A stretch of DNA of 64,000 nt from Streptomyces sp. SA15 (GTDB lineage: Bacteria > Actinomycetota > Actinomycetes > Streptomycetales > Streptomycetaceae), in assembly GCF_002291145.1 (NCBI RefSeq), contig NZ_NTGE01000009.1:18956-82955 (forward strand). The letters are read 5' to 3'. Made by a program: the position numbers and the translations under genes. The stretch's first letter is position 1. Each line of letters opens with the position of its first letter. The notes beneath the pieces were generated by a model, which was not told the origin of the DNA, searched no databases, and saw only the letters and a list, made by a program, of their open reading frames with translations. This document shows positions 17,499 through 26,816 of the stretch, piece after piece.

Positions 17499-19883
17499 TT
17501 ACTGGCAGGCCTCGCAGGACTCGGGGTTCTCCAGGGAGCAGGCGACGGCCTCGTCGGGCGCCGGCTGCTGTACGGGGATGGTCTTTTCGGGCTGGGCCTG
17601 GGCTCGGGCGGCGCGGCCGATGCGGGTCGCCGGGCGCGAGCGCAGGTAATACGTCGTCTTCAGGCCCGACTTCCAGGCGTACGCGTACATCGAGGAGAGC
17701 TTGCCGATGGTGGGCGTCTCCAGGAAGAGGTTCAGCGACTGGGACTGGTCCAGGAACGGGGTGCGGGCCGCCGCCATGTCGATCAGGCCGCGCTGCGGGA
17801 TCTCCCACGCGGTGCGGTACAGGGCCCGTACGTCCTCGGGGATCCAGGCGAAGTCCTGCACCGAGCCGTTCGCCTCGCGCAGCGCCTCTCGGGTGCGCGC
17901 GTCCCACACGCCCAGCGCCTTCAGCTCCTTCACCAGGTAGGCGTTGACCTGGAGGAACTCGCCGGACAGCGTCTCGCGCTTGAACAGGTTGGACACCTGC
18001 GGCTCGATGCACTCGTACACGCCCGCGATCGAGGCGATGGTGGCGGTGGGCGCGATCGCCAGCAGCAGCGAGTTGCGCATGCCGACGGAGGCGATCCGCT
18101 CGCGCAGGGCCGCCCAGCGCTCCGGCCAGGTCAACTCCGTGTCGTAGTGGTCGGGGTGGAGGACACCCCGGGCCGCGCGGGTCTTCTCCCAGGCCGGTAG
18201 CGGGCCGCCCCGCTCGGCGAGGTCGGCGGAGGCCTCGTACGCGGCGAGCATGATGCGCTCGGCGATCCGCGTGGAGAGCCGCTTGGCCTCCGGTGAGTCG
18301 AAGGGCAGGCGCAGCTGGAAGAAGACGTCCTGCAGGCCCATCGCGCCGAGGCCGACCGGCCGCCAGCGGGAGTTGGAGCGGCCCGCCTGCTCGGTCGGGT
18401 AGAAGTTGATGTCGACGACCCGGTCGAGGAAGGTGACGGCGGTACGGACCGTCTCGTCCAGCCGCTCCCAGTCGATGTCGCCGCCGGAGACGAACGCACC
18501 CAGGTTCACCGACCCCAGGTTGCAGACCGCCGTCTCCCCGTCGTCCGCGACCTCCAGGATCTCCGTGCAGAGGTTGGAGGAGTGCACCACGTGGCCCGGC
18601 TCGGCCGTCTGGTTGGCGGTGCGGTTGGCTGCGTCCTTGAAGGTCATCCAGCCGTTGCCGGTCTGCGCGAGGGTGCGCATCATGCGGCCGTACAGGTCAC
18701 GGGCGGGGATGGTCTTCTTCGCCAGCCCCTTCTTCTCGGCCGACCGGTACGCCGCGTCGAACTCCTCGCCCCACAGGTCGACCAGCTCCGGCACGTCGGA
18801 CGGCGAGAACAGCGACCACTGCCCGTCGGCGTCGACCCGGCGCATGAACTCGTCCGGGACCCAGTGCGCGAGGTTGAGGTTGTGCGTACGGCGGGCGTCC
18901 TCACCGGTGTTGTCGCGCAGCTCCAGGAACTCCTCGATGTCGGAGTGCCAGGTCTCCAGGTAGACCGCCGCCGCGCCCTTGCGCCGGCCACCCTGGTTCA
19001 CGGCGGCGACCGAGGCGTCGAGGGTCTTCAGGAACGGGACGATGCCGTTGGAGTGCCCGTTGGTGCCGCGGATCAGCGAACCGCGGGAGCGGATGCGGGA
19101 ATAGGCGATGCCGATGCCGCCGGCGTGCTTCGAGAGGCGGGCCACCTGGTGGTAGCGGTCGTAGATGGAGTCCAGCTCGTCCTTGGGGGAGTCCAGGAGG
19201 TAGCAGGACGACATCTGCGGGTGGCGGGTACCGGAGTTGAAGAGCGTGGGGGAGGAGGGCAGGTAGTCGAGACGGCTCATGAGCCGGTAGAGCGCGGCGA
19301 CTTCGTCGAGGGACCTGCTCCCCGATTTCGCATTGAGCACAGTGTCCTCCGCCAGACCCGCGGCGACGCGCAGCATGAAGTGCTGGGGCGTCTCGATCAC
19401 CTTGCGGGTGATCGGGTGCCGCAGCAGATAGCGGCTGTGCAGGGTGCGCAGGCCGAAGTAGCCGAAGCGGTCGTCGGCGTCCGTGTCGATCAGCGCGTCG
19501 AGGCGCTCGGCGTGCACCCGTACGAACTCGGCCGTACGGTCGGCGATGAGCCCTTCCCGGTGCCCCACGGCGACGGACTCGGTGAAGGACGTGACGCCCT
19601 GCGAGGCGGCCTCGGCGGCGATGCCGATCGTCAACAGGCGGGCGGCCAGCCGCGAGTAGACCGGGTCCTCGGAGATCAGGCCGGCGGCCGCCTCGGTGGC
19701 CAGCTCGCGCAACTCCGTCTCGTCGGCCCGAGCGGACCGGCCGCGCAGCGCGGCGGCGGCGACCCGGCCGGGGTCGGCGTCGGGCAGGTCGGCGGTCAGC
19801 TCGGTCAGGGTCCGCAGCAACGCGGTCCCGGGACCGTCGGTCTCCATGGCCACTGAAACCGGTTCGGCTGGCGCGATGGTCAC
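17499..19883 (-). CDS. nrdA: Ribonucleoside-diphosphate reductase class Ia, alpha subunit NrdA
   Basis: A 794-residue catalytic subunit converting ribonucleoside diphosphates to deoxy forms with oxygen. Seen: an ATP-cone-like N-terminal part, the PSSPTLFNSGTRHPQMSSC segment with the first redox Cys, NLCTEI (Asn-Cys-Glu active site), a later PTATIASIAGVYE motif, and the C-terminal CSLENPESCEACQ with the CxxC that relays electrons. GTG 19883 (protein MTIAPAEP) has GGGAGAG upstream. It is expressed under a cobalamin riboswitch and two NrdR boxes, so it should be repressed when B12 lets the class II enzyme work. Confidence 0.95.
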   Translation of the reverse strand: MTIAPAEPVSVAMETDGPGTALLRTLTELTADLPDADPGRVAAAALRGRSARADETELRELATEAAAGLISEDPVYSRLAARLLTIGIAAEAASQGVTSFTESVAVGHREGLIADRTAEFVRVHAERLDALIDTDADDRFGYFGLRTLHSRYLLRHPITRKVIETPQHFMLRVAAGLAEDTVLNAKSGSRSLDEVAALYRLMSRLDYLPSSPTLFNSGTRHPQMSSCYLLDSPKDELDSIYDRYHQVARLSKHAGGIGIAYSRIRSRGSLIRGTNGHSNGIVPFLKTLDASVAAVNQGGRRKGAAAVYLETWHSDIEEFLELRDNTGEDARRTHNLNLAHWVPDEFMRRVDADGQWSLFSPSDVPELVDLWGEEFDAAYRSAEKKGLAKKTIPARDLYGRMMRTLAQTGNGWMTFKDAANRTANQTAEPGHVVHSSNLCTEILEVADDGETAVCNLGSVNLGAFVSGGDIDWERLDETVRTAVTFLDRVVDINFYPTEQAGRSNSRWRPVGLGAMGLQDVFFQLRLPFDSPEAKRLSTRIAERIMLAAYEASADLAERGGPLPAWEKTRAARGVLHPDHYDTELTWPERWAALRERIASVGMRNSLLLAIAPTATIASIAGVYECIEPQVSNLFKRETLSGEFLQVNAYLVKELKALGVWDARTREALREANGSVQDFAWIPEDVRALYRTAWEIPQRGLIDMAAARTPFLDQSQSLNLFLETPTIGKLSSMYAYAWKSGLKTTYYLRSRPATRIGRAARAQAQPEKTIPVQQPAPDEAVACSLENPESCEACQ

Positions 19884-20020
19884 GTGGGGGCTCTCCCTCG
19901 CTCGGCACAGGGGCCTGGTGGAGGGCAGGCGGCGGCAACACGAGCGCACGCGGCGTCGCGTCCACCGGCCCATTCCACGAGGCCCGGACGTCAGAACACC
20001 CGGACCGGACGGCCGGGCGC

Positions 20021-20126
20021 GCTGTCGGCAGGTCCTCGGACTGACGCCCATACGCGTACATAGGCGCATGGGTACACCGTTGCGGGACAGTTCCGGATTC
20101 GCACCGGATTCCCCTGCGGCGACAGC
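20021..20126 (-). ncRNA. Cobalamin (AdoCbl) riboswitch in the nrdA leader
   Basis: On the complement the conserved cobalamin aptamer elements appear in order: GGGAAtccGGTGcGAatCC, then CTGtCCCGCAACGGT, then the B12 box AGTCCGAGGACCTGCCG (20026-20042). The closing stem pairs GCTGTC (20121-20126) with GACAGC (20021-20026). The RNA is 138 nt upstream of the nrdA GTG. A B12 riboswitch controlling class Ia nrdAB is known in Streptomyces, shutting it off in favour of B12-dependent class II RNR. Bases 19884-20020 hold the expression platform. Confidence 0.92.
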
Positions 20127-20133
20127 GAGCACG

Positions 20134-20180
20134 AGCATACATCTTGTGCCGCGCGAGGACAGCACCCCCATATGTTGTGT
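20134..20180 (-). promoter_or_regulatory. Two NrdR boxes upstream of the riboswitch
   Basis: On the complement, box 1 ACACAACATATGGGGG (20165-20180) and box 2 GCACAAGATGTATGCT (20134-20149), each resembling the NrdR consensus ACACWATATNTWGTGT. Their spacing is exactly 31 bp, three helical turns, as usual for paired NrdR sites. Confidence 0.7.
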
Positions 20181-20261
20181 CGCGGTGGTTTCGGAGCGTC
20201 AACTCGTAGGTGAGGAGAGTGAGGTGCCCCGTGCCCTTGCGGCACACGGCCGGCAACGGCG

Positions 20262-20292
20262 ACGGGCCGCCGGATCGAATCCGGCGGCCCGT
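20262..20292 (-). terminator. Terminator of the symporter operon
   Basis: A perfect 13-bp stem (ACGGGCCGCCGGA with TCCGGCGGCCCGT) and a 5-base loop, 30 bp after the symporter stop codon. Confidence 0.8.
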
Positions 20293-20321
20293 GCTTCAGA
20301 TACGTCGTTCTCGCGTACGGC

Positions 20322-21950
20322 TCAGTGCGCGGCGCCCGCCGTGGCCGGCGGCAGCTCCGTCTGGACGCCCGGGTCGCCCGCGTCGGCCGTGTAGTCCGAC
20401 GGCTTGGTCTCGTCGACGCCCTCCGGGGCCTTCAGCGCCTTCAGGACGAAGGTCAGAACGACGGTGACGACCACGTTCAGCACGAACGCCGTCAGACCGA
20501 TGTAGCCGATCTCGCCGATACCGGGGATCTCCTTCGCGGAGCCGCCGAAGTGCTTCTGCGTCGGCGAGGCGACGCCGTACGCGGCGACCGTGCCGTAGAC
20601 CATGCCGACCGCCCAGCCCGCGAGCAGCGCCCAGCGGTGGAACCAGCGGGTGAACAGGCCACCGACCAGAGCCGGGAAGGTCTGCAGGATCCAAATGCCG
20701 CCGAGGAGCTGGAAGTTGATCGCGACCGTCTTGTCCATCGTCAGGACGAAGGCCAGCGCGCCCACCTTCACCAGGAGCGAGACCAGTTTGGATACCTTGG
20801 TCTCCTGCTCCGGCGTCGCGTCCGGCTTGATGAAGTCCTTGTAGATGTTGCGGGTGAAGAGGTTCGCGGCCGCGATCGACATGATCGCCGCCGGCACCAG
20901 CGCGCCGATGCCGATCGCCGCGAAGGCCACACCCGCGAACCAGCTCGGGAACATGTCCTCGAACAGCTGCGGAATCGCCAACTGCCCGTTGCTGACCTTG
21001 ATTCCGGCCGCGATCGCCATGAAGCCCAGCAGCGCCAGCAGGCCCAGCATCAGGGAGTACAGCGGCAGGATCGTGGTGTTGCGCCGGATCACCTCACGGC
21101 TGCGCGAGGACAGCGTCGCCGTGATCGAGTGCGGGTACATGAACAGCGCCAGCGCCGAGCCCAACGCCAGGGTGGCGTACGTCCACTGACCGGCCTCCGC
21201 CGGGACCAGCGCACCGCGCGGCGCGCCCGTCGCCGGGTTGGTCTGGCTGTACGCGTCGCTCGCCTTGGCGAAGATCTCGTCGAAGCCGCCGAGCTTGATC
21301 GGGATGTAGATGATCGCCACCGCGATGACGATGTAGATCAGCGTGTCCTTCACGAACGCGATCAGCGCGGGGGCCCGCAGACCCGACGAGTAGGTGTACG
21401 CGGCCAGCACGCCGAAGGCGATCAGCAGCGGCAGGTCCTTGATGAACCAGTTGGTGTCCTCGCCACCGCCGACGCCCATCACGTCCAGCACGGCCTGGAT
21501 GCCGACCAGTTGGAGCGCGATGTACGGCATGGTCGCCAGGATGCCGGTGACGGCCACCGCCAGCGACAGCCCCTTCGAGCCGAAGCGGCCGCGCACGAAG
21601 TCCGAGGTCGTCACGTATCCGTGCTTGTGCGAGACCGACCACAGGCGGGGCAGGAACGTGAAGATCAGCGGGTAGATCAGGATGGTGTACGGCACCGCGA
21701 AGAAGCCGGCCGCGCCCGCCGCGTAGATCGCCGCCGGTACGGCGACGAAGGTGTACGCCGTGTACAGGTCGCCGCCGAGCAGGAACCAGGTGACCCAGGT
21801 GCCGAACGAGCGGCCGCCGAGACCCCATTCGTCGAGGCTGTGCTCGTTCTCGGCCTTGCGCCAGCGGGCGGCCAGGAAGCCCATGACCGTGACGGCCAGG
21901 AAGAAGAAGATGAAGACGGCGAGTGCGACGCCGTTCACGCCGTCGTTCAC
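20322..21950 (-). CDS. Sodium:solute symporter, monocarboxylate (MctP-like)
   Basis: A 542-residue protein with about 13 membrane helices of the sodium/solute symporter family. The WGLGGRSFGTWVTWFLLGGD segment near residues 42-61 resembles MctP/ActP transporters for lactate, pyruvate, acetate or propionate. It is preceded by, and overlaps (ATGA), a small DUF3311 protein; that two-gene arrangement is the standard MctP-type unit in actinomycetes. The exact substrate is inference. Confidence 0.85.
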   Translation of the reverse strand: MNDGVNGVALAVFIFFFLAVTVMGFLAARWRKAENEHSLDEWGLGGRSFGTWVTWFLLGGDLYTAYTFVAVPAAIYAAGAAGFFAVPYTILIYPLIFTFLPRLWSVSHKHGYVTTSDFVRGRFGSKGLSLAVAVTGILATMPYIALQLVGIQAVLDVMGVGGGEDTNWFIKDLPLLIAFGVLAAYTYSSGLRAPALIAFVKDTLIYIVIAVAIIYIPIKLGGFDEIFAKASDAYSQTNPATGAPRGALVPAEAGQWTYATLALGSALALFMYPHSITATLSSRSREVIRRNTTILPLYSLMLGLLALLGFMAIAAGIKVSNGQLAIPQLFEDMFPSWFAGVAFAAIGIGALVPAAIMSIAAANLFTRNIYKDFIKPDATPEQETKVSKLVSLLVKVGALAFVLTMDKTVAINFQLLGGIWILQTFPALVGGLFTRWFHRWALLAGWAVGMVYGTVAAYGVASPTQKHFGGSAKEIPGIGEIGYIGLTAFVLNVVVTVVLTFVLKALKAPEGVDETKPSDYTADAGDPGVQTELPPATAGAAH

Positions 21951-22201
21951 TTTCCGGCACCTCCCCGGCGCGCGCGCTGGTCACGCTGCCACAGCTTGTA
22001 CGCGATCATCGTGAGCGCCGTGGAGATCAGCACCCAGGCCATCTGGTACCAGTAGAAGAACGGGATGCCGATGAAGGCGGGGTCCGTCTTGGCGTAGGAA
22101 CCGACCCACAGCATCGCCACGAAGGGCGCGAAGAGGCAGAGGGCGATGACCACACGCACCGGCGTCACCACCGGTGGTTTCACTTCTGACGCATCAGACA
22201 T
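21947..22201 (-). CDS. DUF3311 small membrane protein, symporter partner
   Basis: An 84-residue protein with two membrane helices (VIALCLFAPFVAMLWVGSYA and MAWVLISTALTMIAYKLW) separated by the family's PAFIGIPFFYWYQ motif. DUF3311 proteins nearly always precede an SSS-family symporter and probably act as its accessory subunit. ATG 22199-22201 was preferred; an in-frame ATG at 22222 would add seven residues. Its stop overlaps the symporter start. Confidence 0.85.
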   Translation of the reverse strand: MSDASEVKPPVVTPVRVVIALCLFAPFVAMLWVGSYAKTDPAFIGIPFFYWYQMAWVLISTALTMIAYKLWQRDQRARRGGAGK

Positions 22202-22279
22202 ACGGCGGTTCCGTCCCCTCACTGATCACCTGTGCAACGCGCAGGAAATCTAAGCGACAGTTCCGCTTTATGGAACCCC

Positions 22280-22296
22280 CATCCGTATAACGGATG
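22280..22296. promoter_or_regulatory. Palindrome upstream of the symporter operon
   Basis: CATCCG, five A/T bases (TATAA), then CGGATG: a perfect 6-bp inverted repeat about 80 bp upstream of the DUF3311 start. It looks like an operator for an unknown regulator. The rest of 22202-22424 has no gene. Confidence 0.45.
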
Positions 22297-22424
22297 TGCA
22301 GTGCCGATGCCGCTTCAGCAGCAGCGGAACCCCTGCCGCGGGTCCGCCTCCTGCCGGTCCGTGCGCATCCGCTCGCCGGGGGATAACCCCTGGACCCCCA
22401 GCCGATCCGGCACTCAGCCCAGCT

Positions 22425-23351
<927 letters not shown>

Positions 23352-23450
23352 CTACCGCCCAGTGGTCTGCCCGATCTGTCGGACTTCGTAATGAAGGGTT
23401 CCTGTATATCGCGGTCCCGTAACGGACGGTCGAAGCGCACGAGAACACCC

Positions 23451-23479
23451 TTGACAGCCCCATTGGTCTGGTCCAGGCT
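23451..23479 (+). promoter_or_regulatory. dasA promoter
   Basis: TTGACA (23451-23456), 17-bp spacer, CAGGCT (23474-23479). The spacer and -10 are covered by a dre site, so DasR would directly block RNA polymerase. Confidence 0.75.
23462..23477. promoter_or_regulatory. DasR operator dre1 in the dasA promoter
   Basis: ATTGGTCTGGTCCAGG matches dre at 12 of 16 positions and lies within the -35/-10 spacer. Confidence 0.75.
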
Positions 23480-23485
23480 CCCCCT

Positions 23486-23501
23486 ACTGGTCTACACCAT
23501 T
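23486..23501. promoter_or_regulatory. DasR operator dre2 at the dasA transcription start
   Basis: ACTGGTCTACACCATT matches dre at 14 of 16 positions, the best site in the window; it covers the expected transcription start. A further half-site TGGTCCAGT follows immediately. Confidence 0.8.
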
Positions 23502-23581
23502 GGTCCAGTCCCGGCCCCGAGGGCAGACCCAGGTCAGCCGCAGGGAGGCAGGGGGGTTATGGCATCCCTGAGGAGGATGGC

Positions 23582-24868
23582 GTGAAGCGCAAGCTGACAG
23601 CCGCGATCGGTATCGCGGGAATGATGGTCTCCATCGCGGCGTGCGGGGGCGACGGTGGCAGCGGGGGTTCGGACGACAGCGGGGCGGACGCCAAGGAGCT
23701 GACCGTCTGGCTCACCGTCGACGCGCAGAACAACTGGCCGGAGCTGGTGAAGGCCGCCGACGCGGCCGTCACGAAGGCGCACCCCGGCATCAAGATCAAC
23801 CACGAGTACTACGGCTGGCCGGACAAGAACGCCAAGCTGGACGCCGTCCTCGCCACCGACAAGGCCCCCGACGTGGTCGAGATGGGCAACACCGAGATGC
23901 TGAGCTACATGGTCAAGGGCGCCTTCGCCCCCCTCGACCCGGCGAAGTTCGACAGCTCCTCCGCCTGGCTGGACGGCCTCAAGGCCTCGGTGACCTACGA
24001 CGGCAAGACCTACGGCGTCCCCTACTACGCCGGCGGTCGCGTCGCCAACTGGCGCAAGGACGTGTTCGCCTCGGTGGGCGTCAAGTCCGCCCCGAAGACG
24101 TACGACGAGCTGACCGCCGCCCTGGACAAGGTCCAGAAGAAGCAGGGCGACAAGTTCAGCGCCTGGTACCAGCCCACCCGTGACTGGTACGCGGCCATGT
24201 CCTTCGTCTACGACGCCGGCGGCTCGATCGCCGTCGAGTCGGGCGGCGAGTGGAAGGGCAACCTCTCCTCGCAGGAGTCGATCAAGGGCCTGAAGGAGTT
24301 CCAGAACGTCGTCGACACGTACATGTACGGCGACAAGACCAAGGACGAGTCCGACCGTTACATCGTCTACGGCCAGGGCAAGTCCGGCATGATCTTCGCT
24401 CCGGCCTGGGAGGGCGCGACCGCGGCCGCCCCGGAGAACGACAAGACCGGCAAGCTCAAGGGCAACGTCGAGAACTTCGTGATGCCCGGCCCGTCCGGCA
24501 AGAACCTCCCCGTCTTCCTGGGCGGCAGCGACCTCGCCGTGCCGGTGAAGTCGGACGCGCAGGCCGTCGCCGCCGAGTGGATCAACGCGTTCACCGGCCC
24601 CTCCGGCCAGAAGGGCCTGATCGCCAAGGGCAACCTGCCCAACAACAAGACCGACCTCGCCACGCTGAAGAGCGACCCGGAGACGGCGGTCCCGGCCACC
24701 GCGGCCGAGTCCAACTGGTTCGTCCCGATGGCACCGGGCTGGGGCCAGGTCGAGAAGGCCCAGGTCCTGCAGACCATGCTGCAGAACATCGGCACCGGCA
24801 AGAAGTCGGTCGAGGCCGCAGCGAAGGAAGCGGACGCCGCGATCAACAAGGTCATCAACACCAAGTGA
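23582..24868 (+). CDS. dasA: ABC transporter substrate-binding lipoprotein DasA (N,N'-diacetylchitobiose)
   Basis: A 428-residue family 1 sugar-binding protein. The signal peptide ends in the lipobox SIAAC with lipid-attached C21, so it sits on the outer face of the membrane. DasA binds chitobiose and related chitin oligomers for import via DasB-DasC; the energy-supplying ATPase MsiK is not encoded here. GTG 23582 follows GAGGA. Unlike upstream-strand neighbours it is under two dre operators. The 104-bp gap before dasB contains two GGGGCCC repeats that could form a hairpin limiting read-through. Confidence 0.95.
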   Translation: MKRKLTAAIGIAGMMVSIAACGGDGGSGGSDDSGADAKELTVWLTVDAQNNWPELVKAADAAVTKAHPGIKINHEYYGWPDKNAKLDAVLATDKAPDVVEMGNTEMLSYMVKGAFAPLDPAKFDSSSAWLDGLKASVTYDGKTYGVPYYAGGRVANWRKDVFASVGVKSAPKTYDELTAALDKVQKKQGDKFSAWYQPTRDWYAAMSFVYDAGGSIAVESGGEWKGNLSSQESIKGLKEFQNVVDTYMYGDKTKDESDRYIVYGQGKSGMIFAPAWEGATAAAPENDKTGKLKGNVENFVMPGPSGKNLPVFLGGSDLAVPVKSDAQAVAAEWINAFTGPSGQKGLIAKGNLPNNKTDLATLKSDPETAVPATAAESNWFVPMAPGWGQVEKAQVLQTMLQNIGTGKKSVEAAAKEADAAINKVINTK

Positions 24869-24972
24869 CCGCCGGCGGGGCCCTGTTGTGAGGCGGGGCC
24901 CTGCCTGCCGTACGACCTGCCCGTGGGGGCTCCGCTTTCGTACGACCCGAGGGACCGCTGAGGAGCGCGCGG

Positions 24973-25959
24973 ATGACTGCCGCAGACACGACCACCCCTG
25001 CCAAGGTGCCGCCGCCGCGGCAGGCGCCGCCACCACCTCTTTTGGCCGCGCCCCCCAGGAAGCGGCCGTCGAGCGGGACCGGTACCCCCTGGCTGCTGCT
25101 CGCGCCCTGCCTGCTGATCCTGGCGCTCGTCCTCGGCTATCCGCTGGTCCGCCTGGTCACCCTCTCCTTCCAGAAGTTCGGGCAGTCCCAGCTGTGGGGC
25201 TTCCAGCCGGCCGAGTCGGTCGGGTTCGACAACTTCACCAAGGTGCTGGGCGACGGCGAGTTCTGGGCGGTCGTCGTACGGACGATCGTCTTCGCGGCCG
25301 GCTGCGTGATCTTCACGATGGTCGTCGGCATGCTGATCGCGCTGCTGCTCCAGCGGGTCTCCGGTTGGGTGAAGACGCTGGTCAACATCGCGCTGGTGGC
25401 CAGCTGGGGCATGCCGATCATCGTCGCCACCACGGTCTTCAAGTGGCTGTTCGACGCCGACTACGGCATCCTCAACGCGCTGCTCAGCAAGTTGCCGGGT
25501 GTGGAGATGATCGGCCACAACTGGTTCGCCAGCGGGCCGCAGGGCCTGGCCGTGATCATGCTGCTGGTGGTGTGGGGAGCCGTGCCCTTCGTCGTGATCA
25601 CGCTCAGCGCCGGCCTCACCCAGGTCCCCAAGGAACTGGAGGAGGCGGCCCGCCTCGACGGCGCGGGCGCGTGGGGCGTCTTCCGGTACGTCACCCTCCC
25701 CATCCTCAAGCCGATCATCGTGATGCTCACGACCCTGTCGGTCATCTGGGACATGGGCGTCTTCCCGCAGGTCTTCGTGATGCGTAACGGCCACCCGGAA
25801 GCCGAGTTCCAGCTCCTGACCACCTACTCCTACGACCGCGCCTTCGTGGTCAACGACTACGCGCAGGGCTCGGCGATCGCCCTGCTCACCGTGGTGCTGC
25901 TGCTCGGCGTGGTCGCCGTCTACATGCGCCAGATGCTGAAGATCGGAGACGTCGAATGA
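24973..25959 (+). CDS. dasB: Chitobiose ABC transporter permease DasB
   Basis: A 328-residue MalF-type permease. A Pro-rich cytoplasmic N-terminus (1-40) is followed by six membrane helices; the EAA loop contacting the ATPase is ELEEAARLDGAGAWGVFRYV (near 217-236). It overlaps dasC by ATGA and forms the transmembrane pore with it. Confidence 0.93.
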   Translation: MTAADTTTPAKVPPPRQAPPPPLLAAPPRKRPSSGTGTPWLLLAPCLLILALVLGYPLVRLVTLSFQKFGQSQLWGFQPAESVGFDNFTKVLGDGEFWAVVVRTIVFAAGCVIFTMVVGMLIALLLQRVSGWVKTLVNIALVASWGMPIIVATTVFKWLFDADYGILNALLSKLPGVEMIGHNWFASGPQGLAVIMLLVVWGAVPFVVITLSAGLTQVPKELEEAARLDGAGAWGVFRYVTLPILKPIIVMLTTLSVIWDMGVFPQVFVMRNGHPEAEFQLLTTYSYDRAFVVNDYAQGSAIALLTVVLLLGVVAVYMRQMLKIGDVE

Positions 25960-26807
25960 CCAGCATGAGTACGCTGACGACTCCCGTGCGCCGGAAGTCG
26001 AAGGCCGGCTGGAACCTCCTCGGTCTCCTCGTCTTCGTCACCGCCGGCTTCCCCGTCTACTGGATGCTCAACACGGCGTTCAAACCGGCCAAGGACGCCA
26101 TCGACCCGGACCCGAGCGTGCTGCCCACGGGTCTCACCCTGTCCAACTTCGGCCGGGCGCTGGACATCGCCGACTTCTGGGGACCGGTCGGCCGCAGCCT
26201 GGTCGTGTCCCTCGCGGTCGTCCTGATCGGCATGGTCGTCGGCATGCTGGCCGCGCTCGCCATCTCCCGCTTCGCCTTCCGCGGCCGGAAGATCGTCATC
26301 GTCGGCATCCTCGCGGTCCAGATGGTCCCGCTGGTCGCCATGATCATCCCGGTGTTCCTGCTGCTCAACGACCTGGGCCAGTACGACAGGCTGACCGGCC
26401 TGATCATCACGTACCTGACCTTCATCCTGCCGTTCACGGTGTGGACGCTGAGGGGCTTCATCGTCAACATCCCGAGGGAGCTGGAGGAGGCGGCGATGGT
26501 CGACGGCTGCTCCCGCACGAGCGCCTTCATCCGGGTGGTGTTCCCGCTGCTGGCCCCCGGCATGGTCGCCACCTCGGTCTACGGCTTCATCCAGGCCTGG
26601 AACGAGTACCTGTACGCCCTCATGCTGCTCAGCCAGAAGAACCAGACGGCGACCGTCTGGCTCGGCAACTTCACCACCAAGCACGGCACCGAATACGCCC
26701 CGATGATGGCCGGATCGACCATGATGGCCCTGCCGATCGTCGTCCTGTTCCTCCTCGTCCAGCGCAAGATGGCCGCGGGCCTGACCGCGGGCGCCGTGAA
26801 GGGATAA
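25956..26807 (+). CDS. dasC: Chitobiose ABC transporter permease DasC
   Basis: A 283-residue MalG-type permease with six membrane helices and an EAA loop (ELEEAAMVDGCSRTSAFIRV). It starts inside the dasB stop (ATGA) and is followed after 9 bp by dasD. Heterodimer partner of DasB. Confidence 0.93.
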   Translation: MTSMSTLTTPVRRKSKAGWNLLGLLVFVTAGFPVYWMLNTAFKPAKDAIDPDPSVLPTGLTLSNFGRALDIADFWGPVGRSLVVSLAVVLIGMVVGMLAALAISRFAFRGRKIVIVGILAVQMVPLVAMIIPVFLLLNDLGQYDRLTGLIITYLTFILPFTVWTLRGFIVNIPRELEEAAMVDGCSRTSAFIRVVFPLLAPGMVATSVYGFIQAWNEYLYALMLLSQKNQTATVWLGNFTTKHGTEYAPMMAGSTMMALPIVVLFLLVQRKMAAGLTAGAVKG

Positions 26808-26816
26808 CGCCACCCG

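Noticed and set aside
19884..20171. N-terminal extension of NrdA up to 20171
   Set aside because: It would translate the cobalamin riboswitch; GTG 19883 has a good ribosome site and matches the known N-terminus.
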